A DNA stretch of 64,000 bases, taken from contig NC_092874.1 in assembly GCF_028372415.1 (NCBI RefSeq), positions 239,236,069-239,300,068 on the forward strand. Reading direction: 5' to 3'. Below the pieces are notes generated by a model that did no database searches, was not told the origin of the DNA, and worked only from the letters and a program-made list of their open reading frames with translations. Made by a program: the position numbers and the translations under genes. This DNA comes from Notamacropus eugenii. Taxonomy: Eukaryota > Chordata > Mammalia > Diprotodontia > Macropodidae. Shown here in pieces: positions 25,801-40,800 of the stretch (positions within the stretch are counted from its first letter, which is position 1; each line of letters begins with the position of its first letter).

Positions 25801-28800
25801 TATTTAGTTTCCAATTCCTTTTTTATCTGTTTCCTTGGCCCTTTATTGAATGTAATTTTTATTGCATTATGTTCTGAAAAGAATGTATTTGATATTTCTG
25901 CTTTTCTGCCTTTGATTGTAAGGTTTTTATGCCCTAATACATGGTCAGTTTTTGTGAAGGTGACATGTACAGTTGAGAAAAAGGTATACTCCTTTCTATT
26001 TCCAGTGTTTTTTCAGGGGTCTATCATATCTAACTTTTCTAAAATTCTATTCCTCTCTTCAACTTCTTTCTTATTTATTTTATGGTTAAATTTATCTAGG
26101 TCTAAGGGGGAAATGTGGAGGTCATCCACTAGCTTAGTTTTTCTTTGTATTTCCTCCAGTAATTCATTTAACTTTTCCTTTAACAATTTGGATTCTATAC
26201 CATTTGATATAAATATATTTAGTATTGATAATACTTCATTGTCTATAGTACTTTTTAGCAAAATGTAGTTTCCCTACTTTTCTCCTTTAATTAGGTCTGT
26301 TTCAGCATTTGCCTTGTCTAAGATCGTGATTGCTACCCCTGACTTTTTTTTTAATCTTAACTGGAGAATAATATATTCTGCTCTAGTCCCTTATTTTTAT
26401 TCTGTGAGTGTCTTTTGTTTCAACTGTGTTTCCTGTAAACAAAATATTGTTGGATTCTAGACATTCTTCTATCCACTTCCATTTTATAGGTGAGGTCATC
26501 CCATTCACAATCACAGTTACAATGATTAACTCTCCATTTTTCCCCCATTTATATTTCACTGTCTTTTTAACCTGTTCTTCCTCCAAAATCTGTTTTGCTT
26601 CTGACCACTGCCTCCTTTAATCTGCCCTTCTGTAAGCTTCCCCACCACCAAAAAAAAGAAAACAAACCTCTTATTTCCTTTCCCTCTACTATGTTGAGTA
26701 AGATAGATTTCTATACCCAACTGAGAGTGTATGCTATTCCCTCTTTGAACCAGTTCTGATGATAGTGAGGTTCATTTGTTATTCCCTCTCAATTTTCCCC
26801 TCCATTGTTAAAGGTCTTCATTATTCGTCTATTTTATGAGACAATTTTCCCCCTCTTCCTCTTCCTTTCCCCAGTGCATCCCTATGTTTTACCCCCTTAA
26901 TTTTTTTTTAGAGATCATTGCATCATAGTCAACTCACATCCATGCCCTGTCTATGTATATACTCCTTCTGACTGCCTTAGTAAAGATACTTAGAAGTATC
27001 GTCTTCCCATACAGGAAAGTAAATAATTTTACCATATTAAATCCTTAAAGTTTCTATTTCATATTTACTTTTTATGCTTCTATTGAGTCTGATGTTTGAA
27101 TGTCAGATCTTCTATTCAGCTCTGGTTTTTCATCGGGAATTCTTAAAAGCCCTCTATTTCATTAAATATCCATCTTCCCCCTGAAGCATTATGCTCTGTT
27201 TTGCTGGATAGGTGATTCTTGGTTGTAATCTTAACTCCTTTGCCTTCCAGAATATTATATTCCAAGCTTTCTGTTCCTGTAGCTTAAAAGCCACTAAATA
27301 TTGTGTTGATCCTGACTGACTCCGCAATATTTATATTGTTTCTTTTTGGCTACTTGCAATATTTTCTCTTTGACCTGGGAGCTCTGAAATTTGGCAGTAA
27401 TATTCTTGGGGATTTTCATTTTGGAATCTCTTTCAGTAGGTGGTCAGTGTATTCTTTCAGTTTCTGTTTTACCATCTGGTTCTAGCATATCAAGGCAGTT
27501 TTCCTTGGTAATTGCTTTTAAAATGGTGTCGAGGTTTTTTTTTGTTGCTGTTTTTTTTTTATCATGGCTTTCAGGTGGTCCAGTAATCCTTAAATTATCT
27601 CTTCTTGATCAACTTTTTGGGTCACTTCTTTTTCTGATGAGAGATTTTGTGTTTTCTTCTTCTGTTGTTGTTGTTGTTGTTTTTACTTTGTTATCTCTTG
27701 GAGTCATTGGCTTCTAGTTGCCCATTTCTTATTTTTAAGGAATATTTTCTTCACTGACCTTTTGTGTCTCTTTTTCCTTTTGGGTAATTCTGCTTTTTAA
27801 GTAGTTCTTTTGGTGGATTTTTGTGCCTCTCCTACCACTTGACCAGTTTTGTAAGGTGTTATTTTCTTCAATTTTTTTGTGCCTCCTTTACCAAGCTATT
27901 AACCCTCTTTTCATAATTTTCTTGCATTGCTCTCATTTCTTTTCCCAATTTTTCCTCCACTTACTTGGTTATTAAAATCTTTTTTGAACTCTTTTAGTAA
28001 TTCTTGTTAGGTTTGTGTCCAATTCACATTATTCTTTTAGGCTTTGCTTGTGGCTATTTTTGCATGGTTACCTTTGTCTGAATTTGTGTCTTGATATTCC
28101 CTATCACCATAGTAACTTTTTATTATTAGGTTCCTATTTTGTTGTTTATTTATTTTCCAGCCTGATTCTTGATTTTTAACTTTATATTATTGTTTGGCTC
28201 CATTCCCAGGGTAGAAGGAGTACTATCTTAAGCTTCAGGTGTTTTGTGTTGATGTTTTCATAGCTAGTAGTGGGGGTCTGTAAGTTTTTGGTGCTTCCAA
28301 GGTATTATGATTCAAGAAGAGATGTGGTAACTGCTCTCCTGGTCCATGCTCTGATGTTTACCCAGGAAGGGATTTGCTCTTCTGAAACCAAAAGTGCTTA
28401 GTGCTCCTCTTGGCCCTACAATTGTCACCAGGTTTCCTGCTGTCTTGTAGTCACAAATACTAGGGTTCTTTTCTATCCTGAAACTGTGATCTGGAACTGT
28501 TTATGAGCAGTTAAACAGTGTCCTGCACCCATTGCCAGCAAAGAGTTCCCTATTTCTGACCAGTCATTTTCCATTCATTGGAATCCTTCCCTTTCAAGGC
28601 CCTCTTCAAATTCCAACTTACTTAACAAACCTTTCCTGATTCATATGGGCAAAAGTGATCATTAACTATTAATATTAGTATGATGTCCAGATTTGCCATT
28701 CCTTCCAAGGAATAAGTGTCTTTTAATTTGCAGGCATCAGTCACCTTCTGTAGTGATGAGCCCAAAGAGTATAAAATCTGACACTGCTTCCATTCCTTCT

Positions 28801-31800
28801 CCCTCTTTTTTCCAGGAAGTGATGGGACCAGTTGCCAGGCTCTTGGTTTTTTTGATGTTAAGCTTCAAGCTAGCTTTTATACTCTCCTCCTTTGCCCTCC
28901 TTTACTTTCTACCATCTCTCTCCCCTCTGTATTTTTATTAACTGTCCCCTGTGCCTGGAACTCTCCACCTCCATCTCCTGGTTTCCTTCAGGTCTTAGCA
29001 AAAATCCAGCCTTTTTCAAGAAGCATTTCCTGGTCCTTCTTAATAGTACTAGGGCCTTTCCTCTGTAATTGTATCCCTTTACTTCCTGTTTGTTCCTTGT
29101 TCGTACATAGTTGTTTCCCCCGTAAATTTGTGAGTTTCTTGAGTTTCCAAACAGGGATGATGATGGCTTTCTTTCAGTCTCCAGCACTTAGCATACTACC
29201 TGGTAGAAGATACTTAATAAATGCCTATTAATTTCTTGACATTTTGTAATGTATTGTCTCTGTGCTGAATCTGTGTCCAGCAAAGGGGATGGGGGGGGGG
29301 GGGGAATAGAGGAAATGTGTGATTAACTGTAACTAAGAAATAGGTTAGGGGACTCAATTCTCACCTCTTAATCAGTCTTGGATTCTGATTAGGCTCTCAA
29401 GTGATATTTAATGATTTTGTTGAGAACTTTCTGTCATATATAAACTTCTCCAACTTAGCAGAAAAAGTGAGACATGAAAGGATGGGAGGAAGAGCTATAC
29501 TTTTGCCTCAGGTTAAACAGGCTCCTAAGTTTTAGCTTGGAATCATTGATTTACCAGAAGGGGCCTCTGGCAAAAGACCAGTCAAATAGACCAAATGGAG
29601 AATTATTTGAGCCCTTCTAGTGAGAGGAAAGAAGTGTGATTTGAAAGGATTCAGCGCCTTCCTCTGTCTTGATGGAAGTTACATTCTGTCCTAGTACGTT
29701 TTATGTGTTGATTTAAAACCAATATGAAGCATAAAAAATTTGTATTAACAGGGCTTAGATATGAATTCTTTTTCCTTTTGAACTTCCAATTACTCTTATT
29801 CTATATCTCAAAACATTTCAGAAATGGATAAATATAGAGGAAAAAAGTATTCTCTGTATGTAGGCATGCACAGATTTAGTGTACACGCACACATACACAC
29901 ACATATACATACACACACATACATACTTACATAAGAGGTAACAGAGCAATTTACCATCATTAATTCCTGTGTCAGAAGGGGAGTGAGGGATTGTATCACA
30001 GATAATCAAGTGCAGAAATTATTTGACATTCCAGAATGTTGGAATTATTTGCCAGCTGGGGTGGGGAATAATTTATTTTCTTCGTAGTTTTTGCTTACTC
30101 TATATTTGTCATGCTAACAAGAGCACATAAATGTGGAGTTGCGTAATCTAGAAACGTACTTAGTAAAAAAAAGGAATTTGAAATAGGTTTAAATAATGGC
30201 AGTAGACAAGCCATAACATGGATAATCAACTTTGTATAATCATACTTGAATACATTTAATGTAAATTATTTTAGTTTTATATCTATCTTGTTCTCAAAAT
30301 CTGTGGCCTGACAGATAACAGTATTCTGAGAATTAAGTAAGGTGACAATGACAACTTTTCATCATGTTTGATGGTTGATTGAATTTTTTTGTTTGTTTTT
30401 TGTAAAGAAAACTTAGTGTAGCATTTTAAAATTCTAATTGTTTTTATTCATTCTTACAGGCTGCTGAATCAGGAATAATCAAAGTTAAAACGATAGCTGC
30501 ACGAAGCACTGAAATTTTGACAGGTAAATTGTTTGCATTAAAAATACAGTGGTGAATAAGAAAATCTAAGTGTAAAAGCAAAATCTTTTAGAAATAGGAT
30601 CAGTTATGCACTGCCCTTTTCCTCAAAATTTCAGGAAAAGTTTTCCCACCAACTTGCTGTACATAATAGAAAATATATGTAGTCTTCACATTACAAGTGA
30701 ATTGTGTTCCAGTAATTCATTTGTAAGTTATTTGGTTGGAATTTAAAGCACATTGTAAATGATGATTAGATTCCTAGGCTAGTCAGCAGAATACTATGGT
30801 ACCAATGGTACATGAATGCTAGGAACATAATGGTGTACTATATTAGTGCAGAGATGGGGGAGTAGAAAAGGATTCTTTCTCTTTCCTTTGGTATATATGC
30901 CTGGTCTTAGTCAAAATTTTGGAATAAAGTTTATCTTTGTCACTTTTCTGTCTCCTTATTTTCATGTTCACCCATTTTCAGATAATCCTTTTTTTTTTTT
31001 TTTCCTAACTCTCACTACTCTCTTCCTGCCCTGAGCTCCCTCTTACAGGATCTTAACTACCTCCAAAGCACTGTATGCTTTGAAAATATTTGTCTGGTTC
31101 CCATCTCTCTCATCTTCCCCACTACACCCATTCACTCAGTGGAATTGTTTAGGCTTGTTACAGTAATGTATGAATGACTGATGATCCTATTTTGCTAGAT
31201 GACTAATTAAGTCATATAAATCTTAAATTTTTTGACTGTATAGTAGAATGAAGGAAATATTTTAGATAATGTAGAAGTATTTTTGTTTATGGACATTAAA
31301 GAAGCCAAACCCTAACAGAGAGTTGTGGGAGCTGAGGGCTGCTTTTTCACAACTTCATTCCTCCATTCAATTCTGAACTTTCACAGTTTCCTAATTGCTA
31401 AGTGTGTTTGCTACGATTCTTACAGCAGTATTGGTGGGAGGGAAAGAGGAAGAAGAAGGTAAGATCAAAGGACTGTCCATAGTCATATTTGAATATAATG
31501 TTGTTTTCCCTTGCTCCTGTCATTGTTTATATCCTACAGGAGTGCACATTTTAAATATAAATGGTTTTTTTTTCAGTAAAGATGGAACTCTTTCTTTAAC
31601 TGATATTTAACTGACGGATTTTTAAACACATGGATCTTTTTCTCCCCAATCTTTCCCCAAGTATTCATAACTATAGAGTTTGTTAATATCCAGAAAGGCC
31701 AAAAAGTTTTTATGCTTAATGTGACTCCTCCTGAATGGTAGCATTCAGCCTAGTTTCACTTGGCACTGAAGGATTCTTTGATTTATACCTCTCTCCCTTT

Positions 31801-34800
31801 AGACATTTTCATTTAATGCCTCCTTTATTTTTTCTTTGTTTTCATTGCTCTCATGAATGCTAACATAAGTGGGAATACTATGCCAGGTAATGTCAGCAGT
31901 GACAAAACACATAAGATTCAGAACTGAGAAAAATTTCTTTTTCTATTTGGAATTATGATAACACAGAGAAATAGTAGTTTAATATATTTTATGTATATGA
32001 GGCCAAATTTCTTGACCCTACTTTTACCAACAAATTTTGTTATCATAGTCACAATTTGGCTTAGGAGGTGAAAGAATTTTTAATGACTTAGTTTCTTTAT
32101 CATAAAAAGCATAATATTGAGATGTTTTTAACAATTGTGATGATTTAAATGATAATGATCAATGAAATTGTGATAATTTTAGTGATATAAATATATGCAA
32201 ATTATTTTCTCATAAAATACAATTTTTTGTTTGACTTATTTAGTATATTTTAATGTGTCAGTATAATTTTTATAAAGTACTTTTTAATACTTTACAAACA
32301 GCAGTAGGATACTTCATTTAGACAGGACTTATTAGACATTTATTTATTTGTAAAAACCTTGTCCTTGACTCTGTTTGGGGAAAGAAGAGGGGTGGATTTC
32401 AAAAAGGGATAATATTTGTCCCTAGTACCTTTTACAATGCATGAAGCATAGTAGATGCTTAATAATTTTTTTATTTGAATTTCAAACCCCTCAGTAATTA
32501 TTTTCCCAAGGAAGATTGTCCTGGGAATTGCCATTCCAGACTAAATTCATATGACCTTGTTATTGTTGCCAAGCATAATCTAAAATGGATGGGCTAGATT
32601 GTGAATTATGACTAGCTAAATTCATTTATCTTCTGCAATTTCTTTTATTGACCTCCCTCCAATTGAGGGTTTACTGTTGGCATCTCACCAGCATATCCAT
32701 GTTCTCTGTAAATTAAGGTAAATTTTTGAGGATGATTTTTTTGTGACCAGAATTTGAGTTTAAAAAGATGACAAACTCAAAGTATCTTTGTGTGACTTCA
32801 AATCTCTGTGGCTATTTAAAAAATAATTTTTCTCCAGGAAACTCGAAACTTGGTTATTATAATTATACAGTATCCATTTTCTTTTTTGTTGTTCTTGTTC
32901 TGTTTATTTATATTGTTGAATCATGTATTTGTTTTGTTTTGTATGCCTTTTTAAAAATCAGTTCATGTAAGACTTTCCATATTTTTCTCAACTCTTCATT
33001 TTTGTTTCCTCTTACAGTTTAACAATATTTGATTACATTTATGTATTATAACCATTCTCCAAGTGATCAGCATCTACTTTGAGAACAATTAAATTTTATC
33101 TCTGTTTGTTATTGTCAGTTGGCTGTCTAGTTGAATTGAAACTCTTTGAGACTAGAGACCATATACATTTTACTAATCCTTTGTATGCTTCCTGTTATTG
33201 GGATAATGTTTGGATATGTGATTTCATTGATGTAGGGAACTCTTAGTGAAGAAGCACCTTCTTCCACCAATGAGTGTTGCCTGGAGAAATGATAAATGGA
33301 ATGACTTGCCAGGGGTTGCACAGTCAGGATATAGGGACTTGAACCTTGGTCCTCCATCCTTGAGACCAGGTCTCTAGCTACCACACTGTGTGCATGCTCT
33401 TCTGTGTGCTTTCTCTCTGTCCGTGGGCCCACTCTCCTCTTCCCCCTTTGTTATCATGGATTTAAAGATGGAAGGAACTGTTTTGGAAGTCATCTAGTTT
33501 CAATTCTTATTTTACACTTGAGAGAACTGAAGCCTAGAGGGGATAAATGATTTGGCCAAGTGGCAGACACAGATTTAAACCTGAGTCCTCTGATTCCAAA
33601 TCTCTTTTCCTTGCTCCATACTTTTTTCAAAACAACCCTTTGAGATATCTAGATATAATAAGGATTATTATCTCCATTTTGCTGATGAGGAAACAGACTT
33701 ATCTGTAATGTGCCCATTTGAACAAAATTAGTATAAAAATATATGTTAGAGCCTAGACTTAAACCCAAGTATTCCAAAATCAAGAATGAGTAATTAATCC
33801 TTGAGCCTCTGCTATATACCCAGCACTGTTAGTCAGTATCACTGATACCACAAGAAATCAAAAATAAAGTGTTTCACTGAAAATGATACAAAAAGACCAA
33901 TAACAATCTTAATTAGCATAAATAAATGTTTCCCAACACAAGTCTATGAACTTGTACTGTTATGAGTTAAGTCTTTAAAGTACATTGTGTTGTTTTTGAA
34001 AACTTCATGGGTAGGGAAAACATGGATTTCTTGTCTATAGATCATGGATAATTTCTTGCCAGAGAACTTGAATTCATTCTTGACTATGCTGCTCTATAAC
34101 TTTAGCAGGTGACAAACCTCTTTGGTCCTTAGTTTTCTCATGTTTAAAACTGAAGGACTGCATCATCGCCTGTGTACATTTGTTTATATTTTGTCTTTGT
34201 TTTTGTATGTGTATAATAATGTTAGAATATAAGTTTGTGGGGGCTGGCACAATTTCTTTTTTGTTTTTGTGTTCCAGTACTGCCTACGGTGGGGCACTTA
34301 GGTGGCTTGGTGGATAGTTTCAGGTCTGGAGTCAGGAAGACTCCTCTTGCTGAGTTCAAATCTGGCCTCAGATACTTACTAGCAGTATGATCCTTGGCAG
34401 GTCACCACTTAAACCCCATTTACCTCAGTTTCCTTATCTGTAAAATGAGCTGGAGAAGGAAATGACAAATCAATCCAGTATCCTTGCCAAGAAAACGCCA
34501 AATGGGGTCATGAAGAGTCGGACAGGACTGACTGAAAATGACTGAACAACAACAAAACACTGTCCATAGTACCTGGTACATAATAGATTTTCTTGTGACT
34601 AAAGGCCACTGCATTTTCTTGGATTGGGTTGGACTTTCCTGACTCATGGATACCACAGGCAGCAGTTCTTTGAAGATTGTAGAGCCCTGGGTTACAGTAG
34701 ACCGGCATTTTATAATTATGAGTAGTAACCTAAAGTTGGAATATTCTTATACTTCAGGTATAATAATTTAATATTTCAAAGATCTATGATTTATTTGATG

Positions 34801-37800
34801 TGGGGGCACCTTCCATTAGTGAAAGTTGCAACTCTTCTGCAATTTAAGTCTTTGTAATTTACTTTGGTTGAAAAAAGTGTGTGTGACTAACTGTGACTAA
34901 CCAGATGATAATCCTTTCTACATTTAACTGAGGAGATCCTCCTACAACAGATAAACTCAGCCCATCACTGAGCCTTTACTCAAAGCCTTTCCAGTTTGGT
35001 AGGAATCTCCTGAGTTAATTTGTCTGCCAAGTCACCTTAGATAAGGAAGTAGGACAGGGGTGGGGAACCTGTGGTCTGAGGCCACTTGTGGCCCTCTAGG
35101 TGCTCAAGTTTGCCCTTTGACTAAATCCACACTTCACCAAACAAATTCCCTTAATAAAAGGATTTGTTCTCTCAAATTTGAACTCAGTCAAAAGGCCATA
35201 CCCAAGGACCTGGAAGGCCACATGTGGCCTTGAGGCCATAGGTTCCCCACCCCTAAAGGATTTTAGAGGAATGATGCTGTAACTCCTGGTGATAATGAAA
35301 CCTCTTTATACCCACTGCAGCGCCAGGTGGTGCACTCGGTAGAGTGCTGGACCTAAAGCTGGGAACACCTGAATTCAAATCCAGCCTCAGACACTTCTAG
35401 CTGTGTGTCCCTGGGCAAGTTACTCAATCTCTTGTCTGCCTCAGTTTCCTCATCTACCAGATGGGGATAATAATAGCACCCACCTCCCAGAGGTTATGAT
35501 GGTCAGAGGAGATAATAATTGTGAAGTGCTTAACATAGTGCCTGGCACAGAGTAAGCACTATATAAACATTAGCCATTGTTATTATGTAAATATTAGTAA
35601 TCTCAATTAACTGGCATAATTAGGAAATGTGGTATATTATATAACAATTTTTTCATTAAGTGATCATTAGGTGAAGTTTGTGGTAGTATTTTTGTGTCCC
35701 TTCAGCTCCTCCTCTTCAACTTTTTTCCTTGCCTTCTCATTACTTTCCTTGTCTCCTCAACTACCTTGTCTTGCTGCTGCTTTTATTCTTTCCCTCTTAT
35801 ATATGTTCCTTACCTGCTTTGACATCCTTTCCTGTGTACTTTCTAGCCTCAAGGACTTGGATTTTCTAGGCTCAGTGACCAGTCATAGTGGTATTTAACC
35901 TTTTGCTATTCTGGTTTGTGATCTGATCAAACTGCTGCTTCTTTCTACCTTTTTATCTATGATAACATTATCTACAAGCTTCATTTGTATTTACTTCTTT
36001 GCCTGTCATGAACTGGTAAGCTTATGGTTGAGAGGAAACATGCCCTTTTCATAGGATCCTAAATCTATGGCAGAAGCCTTAGAGTCCAACCCACTCATTT
36101 TACAGAAGAGGAAGCTGAGGTCCAAGAAGATTAATGGACTCACCCAAAGTCACACAGGTAGTAAGCATTTTCCATTAGATTGTAAATAAATTTTTGAATA
36201 TAATATTTGCCCTGTAGCTAATGGTTTATGCAGTAAATACTATATGATGAAGATTAGTTGATCTTTTTAAAACATGTTTTAACAGTTTTATTTAAAGTTT
36301 TGATTTCCAAATTTTATCTTTCCCTCCCTCTCCTCCGCACTTTTTGAGACAGTAAGCAATCAGATATATATTATACTCATGCAAGTATGTAAAACATTTC
36401 CATATTAATTATTTTGTCTAAGAATATTTGAATAAAAGAAAAAAGTGTAAAGTAGCATATTTCAGTCTGTATTCAAACAATATCAGTTCTTTCTATATAG
36501 GCAGAAAGTATGCTTCATCAGTAGCCCTTTGGGATTGTCTGGATCATTGTATAACTGAGAATAACTAAGTCATTCTTCATTGAACAGTATTGTTACTGTG
36601 TACAACATTCTCCTGGTTCCTTTCATTTCACTATATATCAGTTCATCTACATCTTTCCAAGTTTTGCTAAAATCATCCTGCTTGTCATTTCTTATAGTAC
36701 AAAATATTCCATTGCACTCATATACCATAGCTTATTTAGCCAGTCCCCAATTGATGGATATCTCTTCGATTTCCAATTCTTAGCTACCACATAAAGAGCT
36801 ACTATAAATATTTTTGTACAAATAGACCCTTTTCCCTTTTTTTGGATGTTTTTGGGATGCAGACCTAGCAGTGAAATTGTTGAGTCTAAGGGTATGCGCA
36901 GTTTTATAGCCCTTTGGACATAGTTCCAAATTGTTCTCTAGAATGGTTAGATCAGTTCACAAGTCCCTCAACAGTGCTTTAGTGTCCCAGTTTTCCCGCA
37001 TTCCCTCCAACATCCAACATTTTCCTTTTTTTGTCATATTAGACAATCTGATAGGTGTAAGGTGATAATCTCAGAGTTGTTTTAATTTCCATTTCTCTAA
37101 TCAGTAGGAATTTTGAACATTTTTTCATATGATTGTAGATAGCATTGATTTCTTTCTCTGAAAACACTCTGTTCATATCCTTTCACCGTTCATCAATTGG
37201 GGAAATGAATTGTATTTTTATAAATTAGACTCATTTCTCTATGTATTTGAGAATTGAGGCCTATATCAGAGGTACCTGTAAAAATAATTTTCCCAGTTTT
37301 CTGCTTTCCTTATAATTTTGGTTGCATTAGTTTTGTTTGTGCAAATTTTTAATTTTACAGAATCAAAATTGCATTTTTATAATGCTCTCTATATCTTCTT
37401 AGGTCTTAAATTCTTCCATTATTCATAAATATGACAGATAAAGTATTCCATGCTCTCTTACTTTGCTTATAATTATCATCCTTTATGCATAAATCATGTA
37501 CCTATTTTGACCTTATCTTGGTATATGGTATAAGATACATTGATCTATACCTAGTTTCTGCCATACTCTTTTCCAGTTTTCCCAGCAATTTTTGTCAAAT
37601 AATGAGTTTTTGTTCGAAAAACTTAGATCTTTGGGTTTATCATATACTAGATTACTATTAATTTAATTTGTATGTAATCTATTCCATTGATCCACCACTC
37701 TGTTTCTTAGCCAGTACCATATTGTTCTGATAATTACTACTTTATAATACAGCTTGAGATCTGGTACAGCTAAACCACCTTCTTTCACATTTCTTTTTTT

Positions 37801-40800
37801 TTTTTTTATTTTGTAATGTTTAACAATCACATTTCTTTTTGATAATTCCCTTGATATTCTTGACCTTTTGTTTTTCCTGATGAATTTTGTTATGAATTTT
37901 TCTAGTTCTATAAAATAATTTTTTAGTAGTTTGATTGGTATGGTACTGAACAAATCGTTTAATTTAAGTAGAATTATCTATTGGTTTGTTATTTTACCAA
38001 TTGTTTTGATCTGATTTTATTTGTGTGAAACGTACTTTATAGTTATATTCATATACTTCCTGGGTTTGTCTTGGCACATTGAATTCCAAGTATTTTATGT
38101 TATCTAGTTTTTTTAAAAAGATTTTCTCCTTCTATTCTTTGTTGGTAATATATAGAAATTCTGATGATTTATGTGGATTTATTTTGCATCCTGCAACTCT
38201 GTTAAAGTTGTTAATAATTTCAAGTAATTTCTTAATTGATTTTCTAGGATTTTCTAAGCATACCATCATATCATCTGCAGAGAATTTTAGTTTTTTTTCC
38301 TTATTACCTATTCTAATTCCTTCAGTTTCTTTTTCTTCTCTTATTGCTATAGCTAACTTTTCTAGTACAGTTTTAAAAAGTAGAGATAATAATGGGCATC
38401 CTTGCTTCAACTCTGATTGTATTGAGAAAGCTTCTAGCTTATCCCCATTATAGATAATGCTTGCTGATTGTTTTAGATAAATATTACTTATCATTTTAAG
38501 GAAAGCTCCATTTATTCCTGTGTTCTCTATTGTTTTTTATAGGAATGGGTGCTGTATTTTGTCAAAGGCTTTTTCTACATTTCTACATCTACAAAGGCTT
38601 TTTCTACATTGAGATAATCATATACTTTCTGTTGGATTTGTTATTGATATGGTCAGTTATGCTGGAAGTTCTCCTAATATTGAACCAATCCTGCATTCCT
38701 GGTATAAATCTCACCTGATCATAGTATATGATCCTTATGGTATATTGCTGTAATCTTTTTGCTAGTATTTTATTTAAAATGTTTGCATTTTCACTAGGGA
38801 AATTGGTCTGTAATTTTCTTTCTCTATTTTGGCTCTTCCTGGTTTAGGTATCAGCACAATATTTGTGTGATAAAAGGAATTTGATGTAGGGCTCCTTTTT
38901 CGCCTATTTTTTTCCAAATAATTTATATAGTATCGAGATTAATTGTTCTTTAAATGTTTTCGTAGATTTTTCTTAAGAATCAGTCTGGTCCTAGAGATTT
39001 TTTTCCTAGAAGTTCTTTGGTGACTTGTTCAGTTTCTTTTTAAGACTGGGTTATTTATGTGTTTAATTTCTTCTGTGAATCTGGGTAATTTATATTTCTC
39101 TAGATACTCATCCATTTCATTTAGATTGCCAAGTTTATTGGCATATAATTGGGCAAAATAGCTCCTAGCAATTGCCTTAATTTCCTCTTCATTGATGATG
39201 AATTCACTCCTTTCATGTTTGATGCAAGTAATTTGGTTTTTTCTTTTTTAAATCAAATTAGCCAATGGTTTATCTATTTTATTGGTTTTTCACAAAACCA
39301 GCTTTTAGTTTTATTAATTCAATGGTTTTCTTACTTTCAGTTTTATTTATCTCTCCTTTGAGTTTCAGAATTTCCAATTTGGTTTTTATCTGGGAATTTT
39401 AAATTTGTTCTTTTTCTGTTTCTTTTAATTGCATGCCTAATTCATTGATCTGCTTTTTCTCTATTGTACTGGTGTAAACAATTAGAGACATAAATTTTCT
39501 CCTAAGTACTGTTTTGGCTGCATCCCATAAATGGATATGTTATCTCATTGTTGTCATTTTCTTTAATGAAATTACTTATTATTTCTATGATTTATTCTTT
39601 GAACCACTTGTATTTTAGAATTAGATTATTTAATTTCCAATTAATTTTTGATCATTCTATTGTCCATTATTGAATATAATTTTTATTGCATTATAATGTG
39701 AAAAGAATGCATTTGCTGTTTCTGCATTTCATCATTTGATCATGAGGTTTTTATGTTCTATAGTACATGGTCAGTTTTTGTGTAGATATCGTGTACTGCT
39801 TTTTGTTCCCATTCAGTTTTCTCCAGAGATCTATCATATCTAATTTTTCCGGAATTTTATTCACCTCCTTTTTTCTTCTTTATTCTTTAGTTAGATTTAT
39901 CTAGTACTAGGAGGGGAAAGTTGAGGTCTCCTACTAGTATAATTTTATTGTCTATCTCCTCCTGTAACTCACTCAATTTCTTCTTAAAAAATTTAGATGC
40001 TTTGCCATTTGGTGCATGTATATTTTTAGTATTGATATGACTTCATTATCTATGGTACTTTTAAGCAAGATAAAGTTTCCTTCTTTATTCCTTGTAATTA
40101 GATCTAATTTTGCTTTTGCTTTGTCTGAGATCATGATTGCTACCTCCATAATACATTCTGCTTCAACGCCTTATCTTTACCCTGTGTGTGTGTCTCTCTG
40201 CTTTAAATGTATTTCTTGTAAACAACATATTGTAGGATTCTGGTTTTTAATCCATTCTGCTTTTTGGGTGAGTTCATCCCATTCACTTTTATAGTTATTA
40301 GAACTGTGTATTTCCTTCCATGCTATTTTTTGTTTATCTCCTTCTCTCTCTTACACCCTACCTTCTCACAAGTTTTTTTACTTCTGATCACTGCCTTCTC
40401 TAATCTACTCTCCCTTCTATTATTCTCTTCTACCCTTTCTATTATCCGTGTCCCTTTTTACTTCCTTAGAGGGTAAGATAGATTTCTGTAACCAACTGAT
40501 TATGCATGTTATTCCCTCTTTGAGTCAGTTTTGATGAGAGTAAGGTCTAAGCTTTGCCTGCCACACACCTCCCCCATCTTCCCCTGCATTATAATAGCTC
40601 TTTTATGTGGGATAATTTACCCTATTCAATCTCCTTCCTCCTTCCAGTGCAATTTTCTTACCCCTTTATTTTAGTTTTTGGGGTATCATCCCATCAGTCA
40701 CCCCTTGTATATATAGTCTTAATTGCTGTTAAAGTTATAAAGTTGTTAAGAGTTACAGATACTATCTTGGCACCGAGAAATATAAACAGTTTAAGCTTAT

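Larger units (their letters stand above)
16696..30459 (+). other. MON2: MON2 intron 1 (13,764 bp)
   Basis: A GT-AG intron, mostly repeats listed separately: L2, SINE, RTE and hAT-like pieces and a long antisense L1. Stretches with no recognised repeat or gene are 16,800-17,330, 19,720-20,340, 21,560-22,230 and 29,305-30,459. An A-run lies at about 17,331-17,346, and a MIR-like tract at about 17,375-17,470. Confidence 0.9.

Noticed and set aside
25846..26268. 140-aa + strand ORF
   Set aside because: Lies antisense to the ORF2 endonuclease region of L1 copy A. Hydrophobic shadow translation.
29881..30009. Cys/Val-rich minus-strand ORFs near 29.9 kb
   Set aside because: Translations of a CA microsatellite.
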